Source: JAYWDA01 sp043779185 (GTDB taxonomy: Bacteria > Bdellovibrionota > Bdellovibrionia > Bdellovibrionales > Bdellovibrionaceae). Taken from it: 33,052 nt of DNA. Below the pieces are notes generated by a model. It did not search any database. It had not been told where the DNA came from and worked only from the letters and a program-made list of their open reading frames with translations. This document shows positions 1-7,161 of this stretch, in pieces; positions within the stretch are counted from its first letter, which is position 1, and the number at the start of each line of letters is the position of its first letter. Where the stretch lies: the NCBI GenBank assembly GCA_043779185.1, contig JAYWEQ010000089.1, positions 1-33,052 of the forward strand, written 5' to 3'. The position numbers and the translations under genes are program-made.

Positions 1-389
1 TTCCCAAGACATTGCTAAATATTTATCAAACGAAACGATAACAAACAAGCCTAGGAAATTTCTGGCATTTTTATGAGTCAACTTTATGCTTTTCGAAATC
101 GGGCTAATGAGGCTCTTATTTTGACCTTATTCGTAGAGGCTCCCTTGCGGTTATTCCTTGCGTTATTTTATTTATTTTTAATGTTTTTTAAAATACTTCT
201 TGCAGGCGATTTTCGAGTTGCACAATCAAATTATATTCAGAGATAATAAACTTTTCGATCCCGGCGACATTCGTAAAAAATAATCTTGAGGCAAGCCAAT
301 CATGAGCCTCATAAGTGGCAAATTCCAAACATCTATGAAAGCAAATTGAGTCCAAGAAAACCTAAAATTGCATTTAAAAATTCCATGAT
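1..389. other. AT-rich non-coding stretch
   Basis: This stretch lies upstream of the broken HNH gene. It is rich in A and T, and it holds only one short open frame of note (73-246, listed separately). I see no convincing promoter with both boxes, no RNA gene and no repeat. It may be the leader of the HNH gene or the tail of a gene outside the window. Confidence 0.5.
73..246 (+). CDS. Doubtful 57-residue membrane ORF
   Basis: An ATG-initiated frame of 57 codons ends in TAA at 244-246, with an in-frame stop at 52-54 just upstream. The predicted peptide begins MSQLYAFRNRANEA and then has a long hydrophobic stretch (about residues 15-44, rich in Leu and Phe) that could span a membrane once. The nearest purine-rich motif (AGGAAA at about 53-58) is too far from the ATG for a normal ribosome binding site. 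AT-rich DNA easily produces Phe/Leu-rich chance frames, so this may not be a gene. No family recognised. Confidence 0.2.
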   Translation: MSQLYAFRNRANEALILTLFVEAPLRLFLALFYLFLMFFKILLAGDFRVAQSNYIQR

Positions 390-422
390 ATGGTCCTTTT
401 CAGTTTTTTAAAAGGAGACCTG

Positions 423-1404
423 ATGGAATTAACTTTTGCTGCAGAGAATTTAAGTTTTGAGAAAAAGAATCTGAATTCAAATCCAGTTCTATCCCAAGAT
501 GATACCCGTAATCTGAAATATATTTCTAACGATGATCTTCTCTTCAGAACCGAAAATCTTGTTCAGACTGAACGTAAGATTATGCACCTAGTGTTATCCC
601 ACATTCTAGAAATTATGAGTCGTAAGCTTTATGCCGAGCTTGGCTTTGATAGTATGTAGACCATGATGATTAAAAAATATGGCTATTCAGAAGCTTCTGC
701 TATTCGAAGAATTGATGCCGCTAAGCTTTTAAGTTCAGTGCCTGAAATTGCAGAAAGACTTAAATCAGGGGCACTTAATTTATCGCAAGCTTGCTTATTA
801 CAAAAATGTTTGGAATCAGCTGTTAAGAAAGGCGAGGTTACTTCAGCTACAAAAACTCAAGAAATCCTAGAAAAGCTTGAAACTTGCAATGGCTTTGAGA
901 CCCGACAAATTCTTGCTCAAGAATTTGATATGCCTATTAAAATCCAAGATATTGTCAGACCGCAAAAAGATGAATCAGTTCGACTAGAGATCACTTTTAC
1001 TAAAGAGCAATTTGAAGAACTTAAACAAGCTAAAAGTTTTCTTTCGCATGTAGTTCATAACGGATCGTGGGCAGAAGTTATTACGGCACTTGCTTCAAAG
1101 TTAAATAAATCAAAAATGGGGAAACCTGTTAAAAGTGAAGTCTGTTTTGGATTATCAAAAAAACCGCCATCGGGCTCCGCTGCGGAGTTTGAAAATCCAA
1201 AAGCGCAGAAGACATCCCTACGCCGAAGCGCAAGGTTGCTGCCAATATCAAAGCCCTGATGGAAGCAGATGCAGATCTCAGTTTCAAGTTCAGATTGATC
1301 ACGTGACACCTGTGGCTTGGGGAGGGTCGAGCTTGCTTGAAAACTTACGTTTGCTTTGTCGCACGCATAATTTATTAGCCGCACGGGAGTTAGCATTGTA
1401 TTAA
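423..1404 (+). pseudogene. Broken HNH endonuclease (Bdellovibrio type)
   Basis: The start at 423 (MELTFAAENLSF) follows an AAAGGAGA ribosome site. The frame is stopped by TAG at 657-659, exactly where relatives continue through the segment YAELGFDSM-x-TMMIKKYGYSEASA; restoring one sense codon, probably Tyr, rejoins 423-656 with 660-1259 in the same frame. The conserved C-terminal HNH module lies in the next frame, up to the TAA ending at 1404. Its visible parts are QGCCQYQSPDGSRCRS (a Cys pair plus a further Cys), FQVQIDHVTPVAWGG (the DH of HNH) and ENLRLLCRTHN (the final N-H region). The switch must fall before about 1205, and an A7 run at 1157-1163 is a plausible slip site. The intact protein would be about 325 residues: helical N-terminal DNA-contact region, then HNH nuclease. 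The two lesions argue for decay, not programmed recoding. Sequencing error could explain one lesion but is less likely for both. Confidence 0.75.
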
Positions 1405-1439
1405 CGGGATTGGACATAAATTGGTTACGCAGAACAGGA

Positions 1440-1724
1440 TCAAGGTCCTTCGGAAAGAACTTTTCCTTGGACCGTCATATAGACTTGGTAGCCGCCGGCC
1501 GTTGTGGTCTTCAGTTGCTGACCCATTGTTCCCAAGGAGTAGTTCACCTTGTAGGCACTGCCTGTCACCAAGTTACTGCGGGCTCCTGAATTGAATTCAG
1601 AGCCTGTTAATTTTTCTGAAGTGATCTTGGAGACCAAAGAGGATGGATTGATTTCATCGATGGCCGCTGTGATATTACAGCCAGACAAAAAAGCTAATGA
1701 AATGGCAAGAAGTAGGTATTTCAT
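1440..1724 (-). CDS. Small predicted lipoprotein, function unknown
   Basis: A 94-residue protein. Residues 1-16 form a lipoprotein signal (MKYLLLAISLAFLSGC) with the lipobox LSGC and lipidated Cys16. The mature part is short, Ser/Thr/Gly-rich and cysteine-free, and it ends in a Tyr/Gly-rich strand region (GGYQVYMTVQGKVLSEGP). The Asp/Asn context after Cys is Asn-Ile, so outer-membrane sorting is possible but cannot be decided. It stands alone, diverging from the S1-domain gene across 152 bases and converging on the HNH relic. Family not recognised, though short lipoproteins with this kind of ending seem characteristic of predatory Bdellovibrio-type genomes (inference from memory). Confidence 0.7.
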   Translation of the reverse strand: MKYLLLAISLAFLSGCNITAAIDEINPSSLVSKITSEKLTGSEFNSGARSNLVTGSAYKVNYSLGTMGQQLKTTTAGGYQVYMTVQGKVLSEGP

Positions 1725-1814
1725 AGTGTCTAATTGATCGGCTATTCAACGTAAAACTTGAGGTTTTGGGGCTAAGACGCCTAGGCTCTAAAGAAAATGT
1801 CTCAATATTAGATT

Positions 1815-1842
1815 TTGACCCCTTGAGCTCAAATGTCATAAT
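1815..1842 (+). promoter_or_regulatory. Predicted sigma-70 promoter of S1-domain gene
   Basis: A -35 box TTGACC (1815-1820) and a -10 box CATAAT (1837-1842) are separated by 16 bases. They lie 34 bases before the ATG at 1877, which also has a good AGAGGA ribosome site at 1863-1868. Pattern match only. Confidence 0.5.
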
Positions 1843-1876
1843 ATTTGGTCCACAACCTTCTTAGAGGATTTTTTAA

Positions 1877-3058
1877 ATGGCAAAAAAAGATTTATTTGGC
1901 GATGAAGTCAGCACCCCAGAAAATGACTTTGGCTCTTTATTTGAACAAAGCCAGCGCGGTACAAAACTAAAACAGGGGGACTCTTTTAAAGGTGAAATCC
2001 TGACCATCAATAAAGAATTTGTTTATGTGTCGATGGGCTCTGCGGTCGATGGTCACCTACCGATTCGCGAAATTTGGGATGAAAATAAAATTCCTAAATT
2101 TAAAGTCGGAGACCCACTTGAAGTTGTTGTCTTGAAAGTTCGCGAGGGCGAAGTTTTGCTGCGCTATAAATTAGCTAAATCTGGAGCGCAAGATGTTGAA
2201 AATTTAGAAGATGCTTTTGATATGGAGATTCCTGTTGAGGGAAAAGTTCTAGAGCTTGTTAAAGGCGGCTTCCGAATTGGCATCGGTGTTGAGAAAGCTT
2301 TTTGCCCTTTAAGCCAAATTGAACTTCGCTCCCCCACCGAACCGGCTGCTTATGTCGGTCGCAAACTAGAATTTATTATTACAGCCTACGAAAATAACGG
2401 GCGAAATATTGTTGTCTCAAGAAGGCGACTTCTGGAACAAGGAATGGCAGAAATCGAAGGTCAGATGCTTGAAAAAGCTCGGGTGGGAGATCTGTTCGAA
2501 GGAACCGTCACTCGCATGGAAAAATTTGGCGCTTTCGTCAAATTAGAAAATGAGCTTGAAGGCTTAATTCCCGTGTCCGAGCTCTCTTGGTCCCGCGGAA
2601 TTAAAACAGAGGACTCGGTTCATACCGGCATGAAAGTCAGCGTAAAACTTTTAAAAATTGAAGAGCTGGACGGTCGCTTAAGAATGTCTTTTTCGCTGAA
2701 ACAAGGCGGCGGAGAAAGCGACCCTTGGCTGAGCGTTTTACAAAATTATCCACTGGGAAAAGTTTTTGAAGGTGTTGTTGAGAAAAAAGAAGTTTACGGT
2801 TTATTTGTCAACCTTGCGCCTGGCGTGACAGGACTTTTACCGAAATCAAAATGGCGTGATTCCATCGAAGTCGCGCAATATGAAAATAAGAAAAAGGGCG
2901 ACAAGATATCTGTGCAAATTGATGAACTACGGGCCGATGAGAGAAAAATTTCTTTAGGTCTACCCGGAGAATTGCACGATGAATCGTGGAAATCTCATTC
3001 CAGCGAATCAAAGTTTGGCACGTTGGGTGATTTGCTAAAAGATTTTAAAAAGAAGTAG
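1877..3058 (+). CDS. Four-S1-domain RNA-binding protein (RpsA-like)
   Basis: A 393-residue cytoplasmic protein made almost wholly of S1/OB-fold repeats: about residues 35-100, 117-187, 203-274 and 292-361. The third is the most canonical (VGDLFEGTVTRMEKFGAFVKL, then EGLIPVSELSW). The first two are more divergent. The N-terminus (MAKKDLFGDEVSTPENDFGSL) and the C-terminus are charged and probably disordered. Ribosomal protein S1 normally has four to six S1 repeats and is longer. This is therefore more likely an S1 paralogue that binds mRNA or a translation/RNA-decay regulator than the main ribosomal S1. It has its own promoter and a strong ribosome site. The OsmC-family gene follows after 5 bases, so the two are probably co-transcribed. 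Confidence 0.9.
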   Translation: MAKKDLFGDEVSTPENDFGSLFEQSQRGTKLKQGDSFKGEILTINKEFVYVSMGSAVDGHLPIREIWDENKIPKFKVGDPLEVVVLKVREGEVLLRYKLAKSGAQDVENLEDAFDMEIPVEGKVLELVKGGFRIGIGVEKAFCPLSQIELRSPTEPAAYVGRKLEFIITAYENNGRNIVVSRRRLLEQGMAEIEGQMLEKARVGDLFEGTVTRMEKFGAFVKLENELEGLIPVSELSWSRGIKTEDSVHTGMKVSVKLLKIEELDGRLRMSFSLKQGGGESDPWLSVLQNYPLGKVFEGVVEKKEVYGLFVNLAPGVTGLLPKSKWRDSIEVAQYENKKKGDKISVQIDELRADERKISLGLPGELHDESWKSHSSESKFGTLGDLLKDFKKK

Positions 3059-3063
3059 GTCTT

Positions 3064-3474
3064 ATGGTTGAAATGAAAGTGATTTATAGCGGCGGACTTC
3101 ATTGTGATTTGGAACATGGTCCTTCGAAAAATAGAATACAGACGGACGCGCCAAAAGATAATATGGGTCGCGGTGAAGCTTTTTCGCCCACGGACCTTGT
3201 GGGCGCGGCCCTTGCTTCTTGCATCTTAACCACCATTGCTATTTCTGCCGAGCGAGAAGGAATTGTATTGAGCGGCAGTGAAGCCAAAGTTTTAAAAGAA
3301 ATGATCACAATGCCGGTTCGAAAAATTGGTCGCTTTATCTTGGAATTAAAATTACCCAAAGATTTAAATGTGGCCCATCGGCATAAATTTGAACATATTG
3401 CCATCAGCTGCCCTGTTCATCGCAGTCTTCATCCCGATGTTAAAATTGAAATAACCTTTAATTACTGTCTTTAA
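3064..3474 (+). CDS. OsmC/Ohr-family peroxide-reducing protein
   Basis: A 136-residue protein of usual OsmC-family length. It has the two family cysteines: Cys53 in the helix GAALASCILTTIAI, and Cys116 in the ISCPVH motif. Family members act as dimers that reduce organic or inorganic peroxides through this Cys pair, in the cytoplasm. The motif FSPTDLVGAALASC is typical of the OsmC/YhfA branch more than of Ohr, so the exact substrate is uncertain. The start at 3064 follows the upstream stop by 5 bases, with GTAGGT overlapping that stop as a weak ribosome site; an alternative ATG lies at 3073. It is the second gene of a likely two-gene unit with the S1-domain protein. No terminator is evident behind it. 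Confidence 0.9.
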   Translation: MVEMKVIYSGGLHCDLEHGPSKNRIQTDAPKDNMGRGEAFSPTDLVGAALASCILTTIAISAEREGIVLSGSEAKVLKEMITMPVRKIGRFILELKLPKDLNVAHRHKFEHIAISCPVHRSLHPDVKIEITFNYCL

Positions 3475-3527
3475 GTCTTACAAAATATCTGCCTCTTTCT
3501 TTTTTTGTCTCATATTAAGAATTTTAA

Positions 3528-4122
3528 GGTGAAGATCCTAAGACTTTAGGTTTTTATTTAAAAGCTGGGCTACCTTTATCCTCTTCTCTCCTGCGGAGCA
3601 ATGGGGTCCCCGTTCCACCGGTTGATCTAGGTAAACTGATCACAGACAGCATCTTCGCTCCAACAAGTTTTTGGTACACTCCGATTCCTGTCGATGCCCC
3701 CACTCATTCAAATTCAGCAGCTATGGTGCAAGATTTTATCACTCAAAGAAATACCTACTTTAATACTGTGGCGATCAATACGAACTCATTTTCTAGCCCC
3801 GTCTTTTATGTGGAGGCCAATGCACTAGCCTCTGCTCATCGGTCGGATGGAAACGGGCGAGGCATCACTCCTGAAGGGCTGAGATTTCGCTTAGATCCGA
3901 ATTTAAATATCGATTCATTGCAAATTCATCCAATAGCTAAAATCATCACTAAGGCAGGTCAAAAGTATGGCTTTGTTGTTTGGGATACGGCGGGTGCTCA
4001 CAGCCTTGGGAAAACCCGACCCATATCCGGCTCTTTTCAGTGGAACTCCAAATTATAATATTCTTAACGGAGTTCCTTGGGATCGCTTGCAGTTTCTGCC
4101 AATTGATTATGGAAAGCCCTGA
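3528..4122 (+). pseudogene. 3' remnant of a secreted-protein gene, frameshifted
   Basis: One frame is open from 3528 to a TAA at 4056-4058, but it has no ATG before 3723. Similarity to a family I remember only as unnamed secreted proteins begins well upstream, in DSIFAPTSFWYTPIP and then DAPTHSNSAAMVQDF, and continues through AINTNSFSSPVFYVEANA, RSDGNGRGITPEG, RFRLDPNLNID and KYGFVVWDTAGAH. The conserved ending NILNGVPWDRLQFL is in the next frame and stops at 4120-4122. Removing one A near 4050 joins NS to NYNILNG. The signal peptide and N-terminal part expected of such a protein are missing. It is therefore a headless, frameshifted relic. A terminator still follows it. Family assignment is from memory and needs a search. 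Confidence 0.65.
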
Positions 4123-4138
4123 TTGATCGGGCTTTTTT
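4113..4138 (+). terminator. Rho-independent terminator after the relic
   Basis: A 7-bp stem (AAAGCCC at 4113-4119 with GGGCTTT at 4129-4135) encloses a 9-base loop and runs into a T tract ending at 4138. The stem starts inside the last codons of the relic at 3528-4122 and ends next to the stop of the converging gene at 4140. The T tract favours the plus strand. Confidence 0.8.
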
Positions 4139-4139
4139 C

Positions 4140-4658
4140 TTAACGAAGACCCTCGATGAAATTTTGCGCGTCCTTAATTTCACTGGGCGTCGGTGCTTTT
4201 GCAAAGCGGAAAACAAAACCAAAGACTTTAGCATGCAGAACTTTTACGAAAAGATGGCGCTCTTTCAGACGAGCTTGTGGGTCAGGATCTATCATGACAA
4301 GGCTGCAAAAATGACCGGCAGAAGCCGATAAAATGATTTCCGAGCTCGATTTTTTTAACGTGATTTCATTCTCAGGTCCAAAAATCCGACGGGCCACTTT
4401 TGAGCACAGCGAGCTGTCGCTTTTTAGCGCCGTCATATTTTTAAATTGATACAAGTCGATTTGTTTCGTAGGACTGTTCGAAGTCTGCAAACGTCCAATA
4501 ATGCCGATAAATTCATCGACTTTATCAAAAGCTAAAAATTTATTTTCTTCGCGACTGGTATACTGAATTTCTTCTTGGCTTGCCATCGGTGCTTGATCCG
4601 CAAAAGCAATCCCACCCATCAAAAAAATCACAAAAATGAGCGCCGTCTTACTTTTCAT
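4140..4658 (-). CDS. Secreted protein of unknown function (second of pair)
   Basis: A 172-residue protein with a clear Sec signal peptide (about residues 1-20, MKSKTALIFVIFLMGGIAFA, cleavage expected near Ala-Asp). The mature part is about 150 residues with two cysteines (in SSLCSKVAR and GHFCSLV) that could form a disulphide in the periplasm. No known domain recognised. Its ATG overlaps the TAA of the upstream secreted-protein gene by one base (TAATG), and GGGAG lies upstream as a ribosome site. The pair is therefore translationally coupled and probably acts together. The last gene of the pair ends beside a terminator shared with the converging relic. Confidence 0.7.
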   Translation of the reverse strand: MKSKTALIFVIFLMGGIAFADQAPMASQEEIQYTSREENKFLAFDKVDEFIGIIGRLQTSNSPTKQIDLYQFKNMTALKSDSSLCSKVARRIFGPENEITLKKSSSEIILSASAGHFCSLVMIDPDPQARLKERHLFVKVLHAKVFGFVFRFAKAPTPSEIKDAQNFIEGLR

Positions 4659-5188
4659 TATTTCACTCCCAGTGCAGATGGACCTGTCGGAGTTTCAATC
4701 GTCTTTGTTTTTGATCCTCTTTTTTCATCAATGGCGTTTGAGACTTTAATAAAATCGTCAGCACTGCCTTTTTTAAACTTATGGCCTTCTACGCTAATCT
4801 GACCTTCAGTTTCTTCGGTCTTAATATGCCGACCATTTTCTAAAACCAACTCAAATTTTTGTCCGATCTTACAAATTTTTTTAATATAGCAATCTGTTTG
4901 ATAATCTAAACTAGGAGCTTTAACGTTTGAAATGGCCTTTAATTGCTCTTCCCCGGTTGTGACATTTGTAACTTTCAAAACTTGAATGGCTGCGCCGTAT
5001 CCAAAGTGAACATTAATTGTTAAAAAAAGCGGTAACTTTAGAAAAGACGGAGGAAAGTTTTCTTTTTCGGTATCTGTCAGTTGATTCAGTTGTTTTATTT
5101 CGGTGCAGGCCTGCGTAGCACTTCTAGCAGGCCCGTTAAAGAACAGTACGAAAACAAGTGTCAAAAACGAAACCTTTACAAAGCGCAT
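4658..5188 (-). CDS. Secreted protein of unknown function (first of pair)
   Basis: A 176-residue protein with a Sec signal peptide (about residues 1-23, MRFVKVSFLTLVFVLFFNGPARSA). The mature part contains three cysteines (ACTEIKQL, then DCYIKKICKIG) and a lysine-rich, low-complexity tail. No domain recognised. The AAGGA upstream of the start touches the ATG, which is unusually close, but no better start leaves a proper signal peptide. It is the first gene of a two-gene unit with 4140-4658. The 119 bases upstream are shared with the diverging AlkB-like gene. Confidence 0.7.
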   Translation of the reverse strand: MRFVKVSFLTLVFVLFFNGPARSATQACTEIKQLNQLTDTEKENFPPSFLKLPLFLTINVHFGYGAAIQVLKVTNVTTGEEQLKAISNVKAPSLDYQTDCYIKKICKIGQKFELVLENGRHIKTEETEGQISVEGHKFKKGSADDFIKVSNAIDEKRGSKTKTIETPTGPSALGVK

Positions 5189-5270
5189 TCCTTATTATCC
5201 ATGATATTCTTCGCTTTTACGCGCAATTTTATGGGTCAACCTAAAAGTCCCTCTGAAAGCCCAGAACCAT

Positions 5271-5299
5271 TTGACAGAAGTTACTAAAAGTCAGTACAT
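5271..5299 (+). promoter_or_regulatory. Possible promoter of AlkB-like gene
   Basis: A perfect -35 hexamer TTGACA lies at 5271-5276. The best -10 candidates 17-18 bases downstream (GTACAT or TACATC) are weak. Transcription from here would begin almost at the ATG at 5308, which has no ribosome site, so the message could be leaderless. Confidence 0.25.
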
Positions 5300-5307
5300 C
5301 CAAGCGC

Positions 5308-6144
5308 ATGACCCTATCCCAAAAGGCCATAAATCTTCATTACCAAGCTCAGTTTGTTTCAGCCCTTCGTAAGCAAAGGATATTAAGTGAATTAAAGGCC
5401 GTTTACCCCATTTGGGAAGAGCGCTTTTCAAATAATAACCCGCCTCCTCCGGGTCAAACTCAGCGCCGGCTTTTGCGGCCTGTCTACTGGATGGGAAATT
5501 GGCAATTTGCATGTTTAAATTATTATCATCCACCGAAGGGGATCGAGTTTCGTTGTATTGAAGCGGAACCTTTTCCTGATGAAATTCAACAGATGGTTCA
5601 CGAGATTGAAAATTTTGTTCGCCATCATTTTGATCCACGAGATGTTCCTCGGAATTGGGAACTAAACACTTGTCTTATTAATTATTATGGCTCGCACATT
5701 GATGAAAATGGAAAGCGTGAAGATGTCGCCCGCGTGGGTGAGCATAAGGATTTTGAACCAGGCCCCGTCGCTTCTGTGTCATTCGGCGACCGCGCTCTTT
5801 TTCAATTTGTGCGCAGTGGCCATCGCGGGGCCCAAAGCCAAGTTATTCTTCAACAATGGTTGGACGACTCTTCATTGCAAATATTTGGTGGGGATAAATT
5901 TAAAAAACAACTTTTTCACCGCGTTCAACGAGTCGATCGCAAACGCACAGAGATTTTTGATTTAAATACACCTGAGTTTGAAACTCGGAGATTAAATTTT
6001 ACTTTTCGTTATGTCCCGCGCGAACATATTCAAAAACTTCATCGGTTTCCGAAACCTCAGCAAGAAGACGTTAAACCTTATATTCAAAGGCTTGCAATGA
6101 AGTCCGAATATTTTAACGAAGTCTTACTTCAGATGCAGCCTTAA
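5308..6144 (+). CDS. AlkB-like 2OG-Fe(II) dioxygenase
   Basis: A 278-residue protein with the AlkB-type double-stranded beta-helix in its second half. The iron ligands are His146 and Asp148 (EHKDFEPGP) and distal His204 (QLFHRVQRV). The 2-oxoglutarate/substrate arginines are Arg228 and Arg234 in RRLNFTFRY, spaced exactly as in E. coli AlkB RYNLTFR. AlkB enzymes oxidatively remove alkyl groups from nucleic-acid bases, but some relatives act on proteins, so the substrate is not proven. It is longer than E. coli AlkB (216 residues) because of an N-terminal region of about 110 residues. The start lacks a ribosome site. Its last 21 bases overlap the converging phosphatase gene. Confidence 0.85.
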   Translation: MTLSQKAINLHYQAQFVSALRKQRILSELKAVYPIWEERFSNNNPPPPGQTQRRLLRPVYWMGNWQFACLNYYHPPKGIEFRCIEAEPFPDEIQQMVHEIENFVRHHFDPRDVPRNWELNTCLINYYGSHIDENGKREDVARVGEHKDFEPGPVASVSFGDRALFQFVRSGHRGAQSQVILQQWLDDSSLQIFGGDKFKKQLFHRVQRVDRKRTEIFDLNTPEFETRRLNFTFRYVPREHIQKLHRFPKPQQEDVKPYIQRLAMKSEYFNEVLLQMQP

Positions 6145-7161
6145 GATTGTGATATCGTCATCAAAGTGGCTTTTGCCAGCGGCCGCTTGCAAGCCTTTCA
6201 AGAGGCTCTGTTCCCAACCGTGATGTGGCGCTTGGGTTAAAAGTTTTGCAAATTTTCTTTCGTTAAAATCATCGACCTGGCCAGTGTTATTTAATTCAAA
6301 GGCTCCGTCAGTGAAGCAATAAATTGAATCTTCTGGTTGAAGCTGTACTGATTGGATCGTAAATACATAATCCAAATTAAAGGATTCTGCAAAAATTAAA
6401 GGGCCCGGGGTGATTGAAATGGGTTGGCTGGCGCCGGCTCGAATTAAAATAGGTGCCGGAGCATTACTTGCGCAAACTTCTAATATCTTTGAGTTCAAAT
6501 CAAGTCGATAAGTTTGCAAGCCAACGGCGTAAGTTAATTTATAATCGACAAATCGCCGACAAAAATCTTTGATCAAAAAATCTAAGGCCAAAGGAACTGG
6601 GCTGCTGGACATGATCTCTTGAAAAATACCCTTAATTAAATAGGTCACTTGCGCCGAAGCCGTTCCATGACTGGTGACGTCCGCAAGGTAAAAGTAAACC
6701 CATTGACCTTGCCTGTAGACATCAAAGAAATCTCCGGAAAGATCTTCCGAGGGGTGATAAAAGACATCGATTAAAATATTTTCAAACTCTTGATGCAGCG
6801 GAGGCATCAGAGACTGTTGAATCTCACGGGCGGCTTTGATACCTTCCCCTAGATTATTTAACATTGTTTGAACGGTTCGATTTAAATCTTTAAGTTTGCC
6901 GTTGGTGTTATTTAGCTCATCGGATGAAATGGAGAGACTGCGGTTGGCCATTGCCAGCATTTTATCCGCTTGATCATAGGCCGCTTGAACTGTTTCAGTG
7001 AAAACTTGAAAGCCTTCGATAAATTGTACCATTTTTTCTTGATCGGGCGTTAACGTTGGAAGCGATCGCAAATGTGTGATCGCTTCCAAAAGCTCTTGGT
7101 CAAAGTCTGCGTTGCCAAAAGATTTTTTAAATTGGCGCTGCAGTTTTTTTGAAACGGACAT
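6124..7161 (-). CDS. PP2C-type (SpoIIE/RsbU-like) serine phosphatase
   Basis: A 345-residue cytoplasmic protein. Residues 1-110 are helical and probably coiled-coil (a signalling linker, typical of RsbU-like proteins). Residues from about 125 to the end are a SpoIIE-type PP2C domain. Metal-binding motifs: SGDFFDV (Asp144), ADVTSHGTASA (Asp161), CFTDGAFEL (Asp285) and DDDITILRL (Asp335/336). All expected acidic ligands are present, so it should be an active phosphatase, most likely dephosphorylating a STAS-domain antagonist. It begins one base after the FIST gene stop (TAGATG), so the pair is coupled. No STAS partner is adjacent; the nearest is at 13716-14228. Confidence 0.9.
   Translation of the reverse strand: MSVSKKLQRQFKKSFGNADFDQELLEAITHLRSLPTLTPDQEKMVQFIEGFQVFTETVQAAYDQADKMLAMANRSLSISSDELNNTNGKLKDLNRTVQTMLNNLGEGIKAAREIQQSLMPPLHQEFENILIDVFYHPSEDLSGDFFDVYRQGQWVYFYLADVTSHGTASAQVTYLIKGIFQEIMSSSPVPLALDFLIKDFCRRFVDYKLTYAVGLQTYRLDLNSKILEVCASNAPAPILIRAGASQPISITPGPLIFAESFNLDYVFTIQSVQLQPEDSIYCFTDGAFELNNTGQVDDFNERKFAKLLTQAPHHGWEQSLLKGLQAAAGKSHFDDDITILRLHLK

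Noticed and set aside
423..1404. Programmed frameshift and stop read-through in the HNH gene
   Set aside because: Two separate lesions of different kinds, without a typical slippery-site-plus-pseudoknot arrangement, fit decay better; the A7 run alone is not enough.
1055..1417. A 120-codon minus-strand frame opposite the HNH relic
   Set aside because: It is antisense to the preserved HNH motifs and has no recognisable sequence or ribosome site; treated as a shadow.
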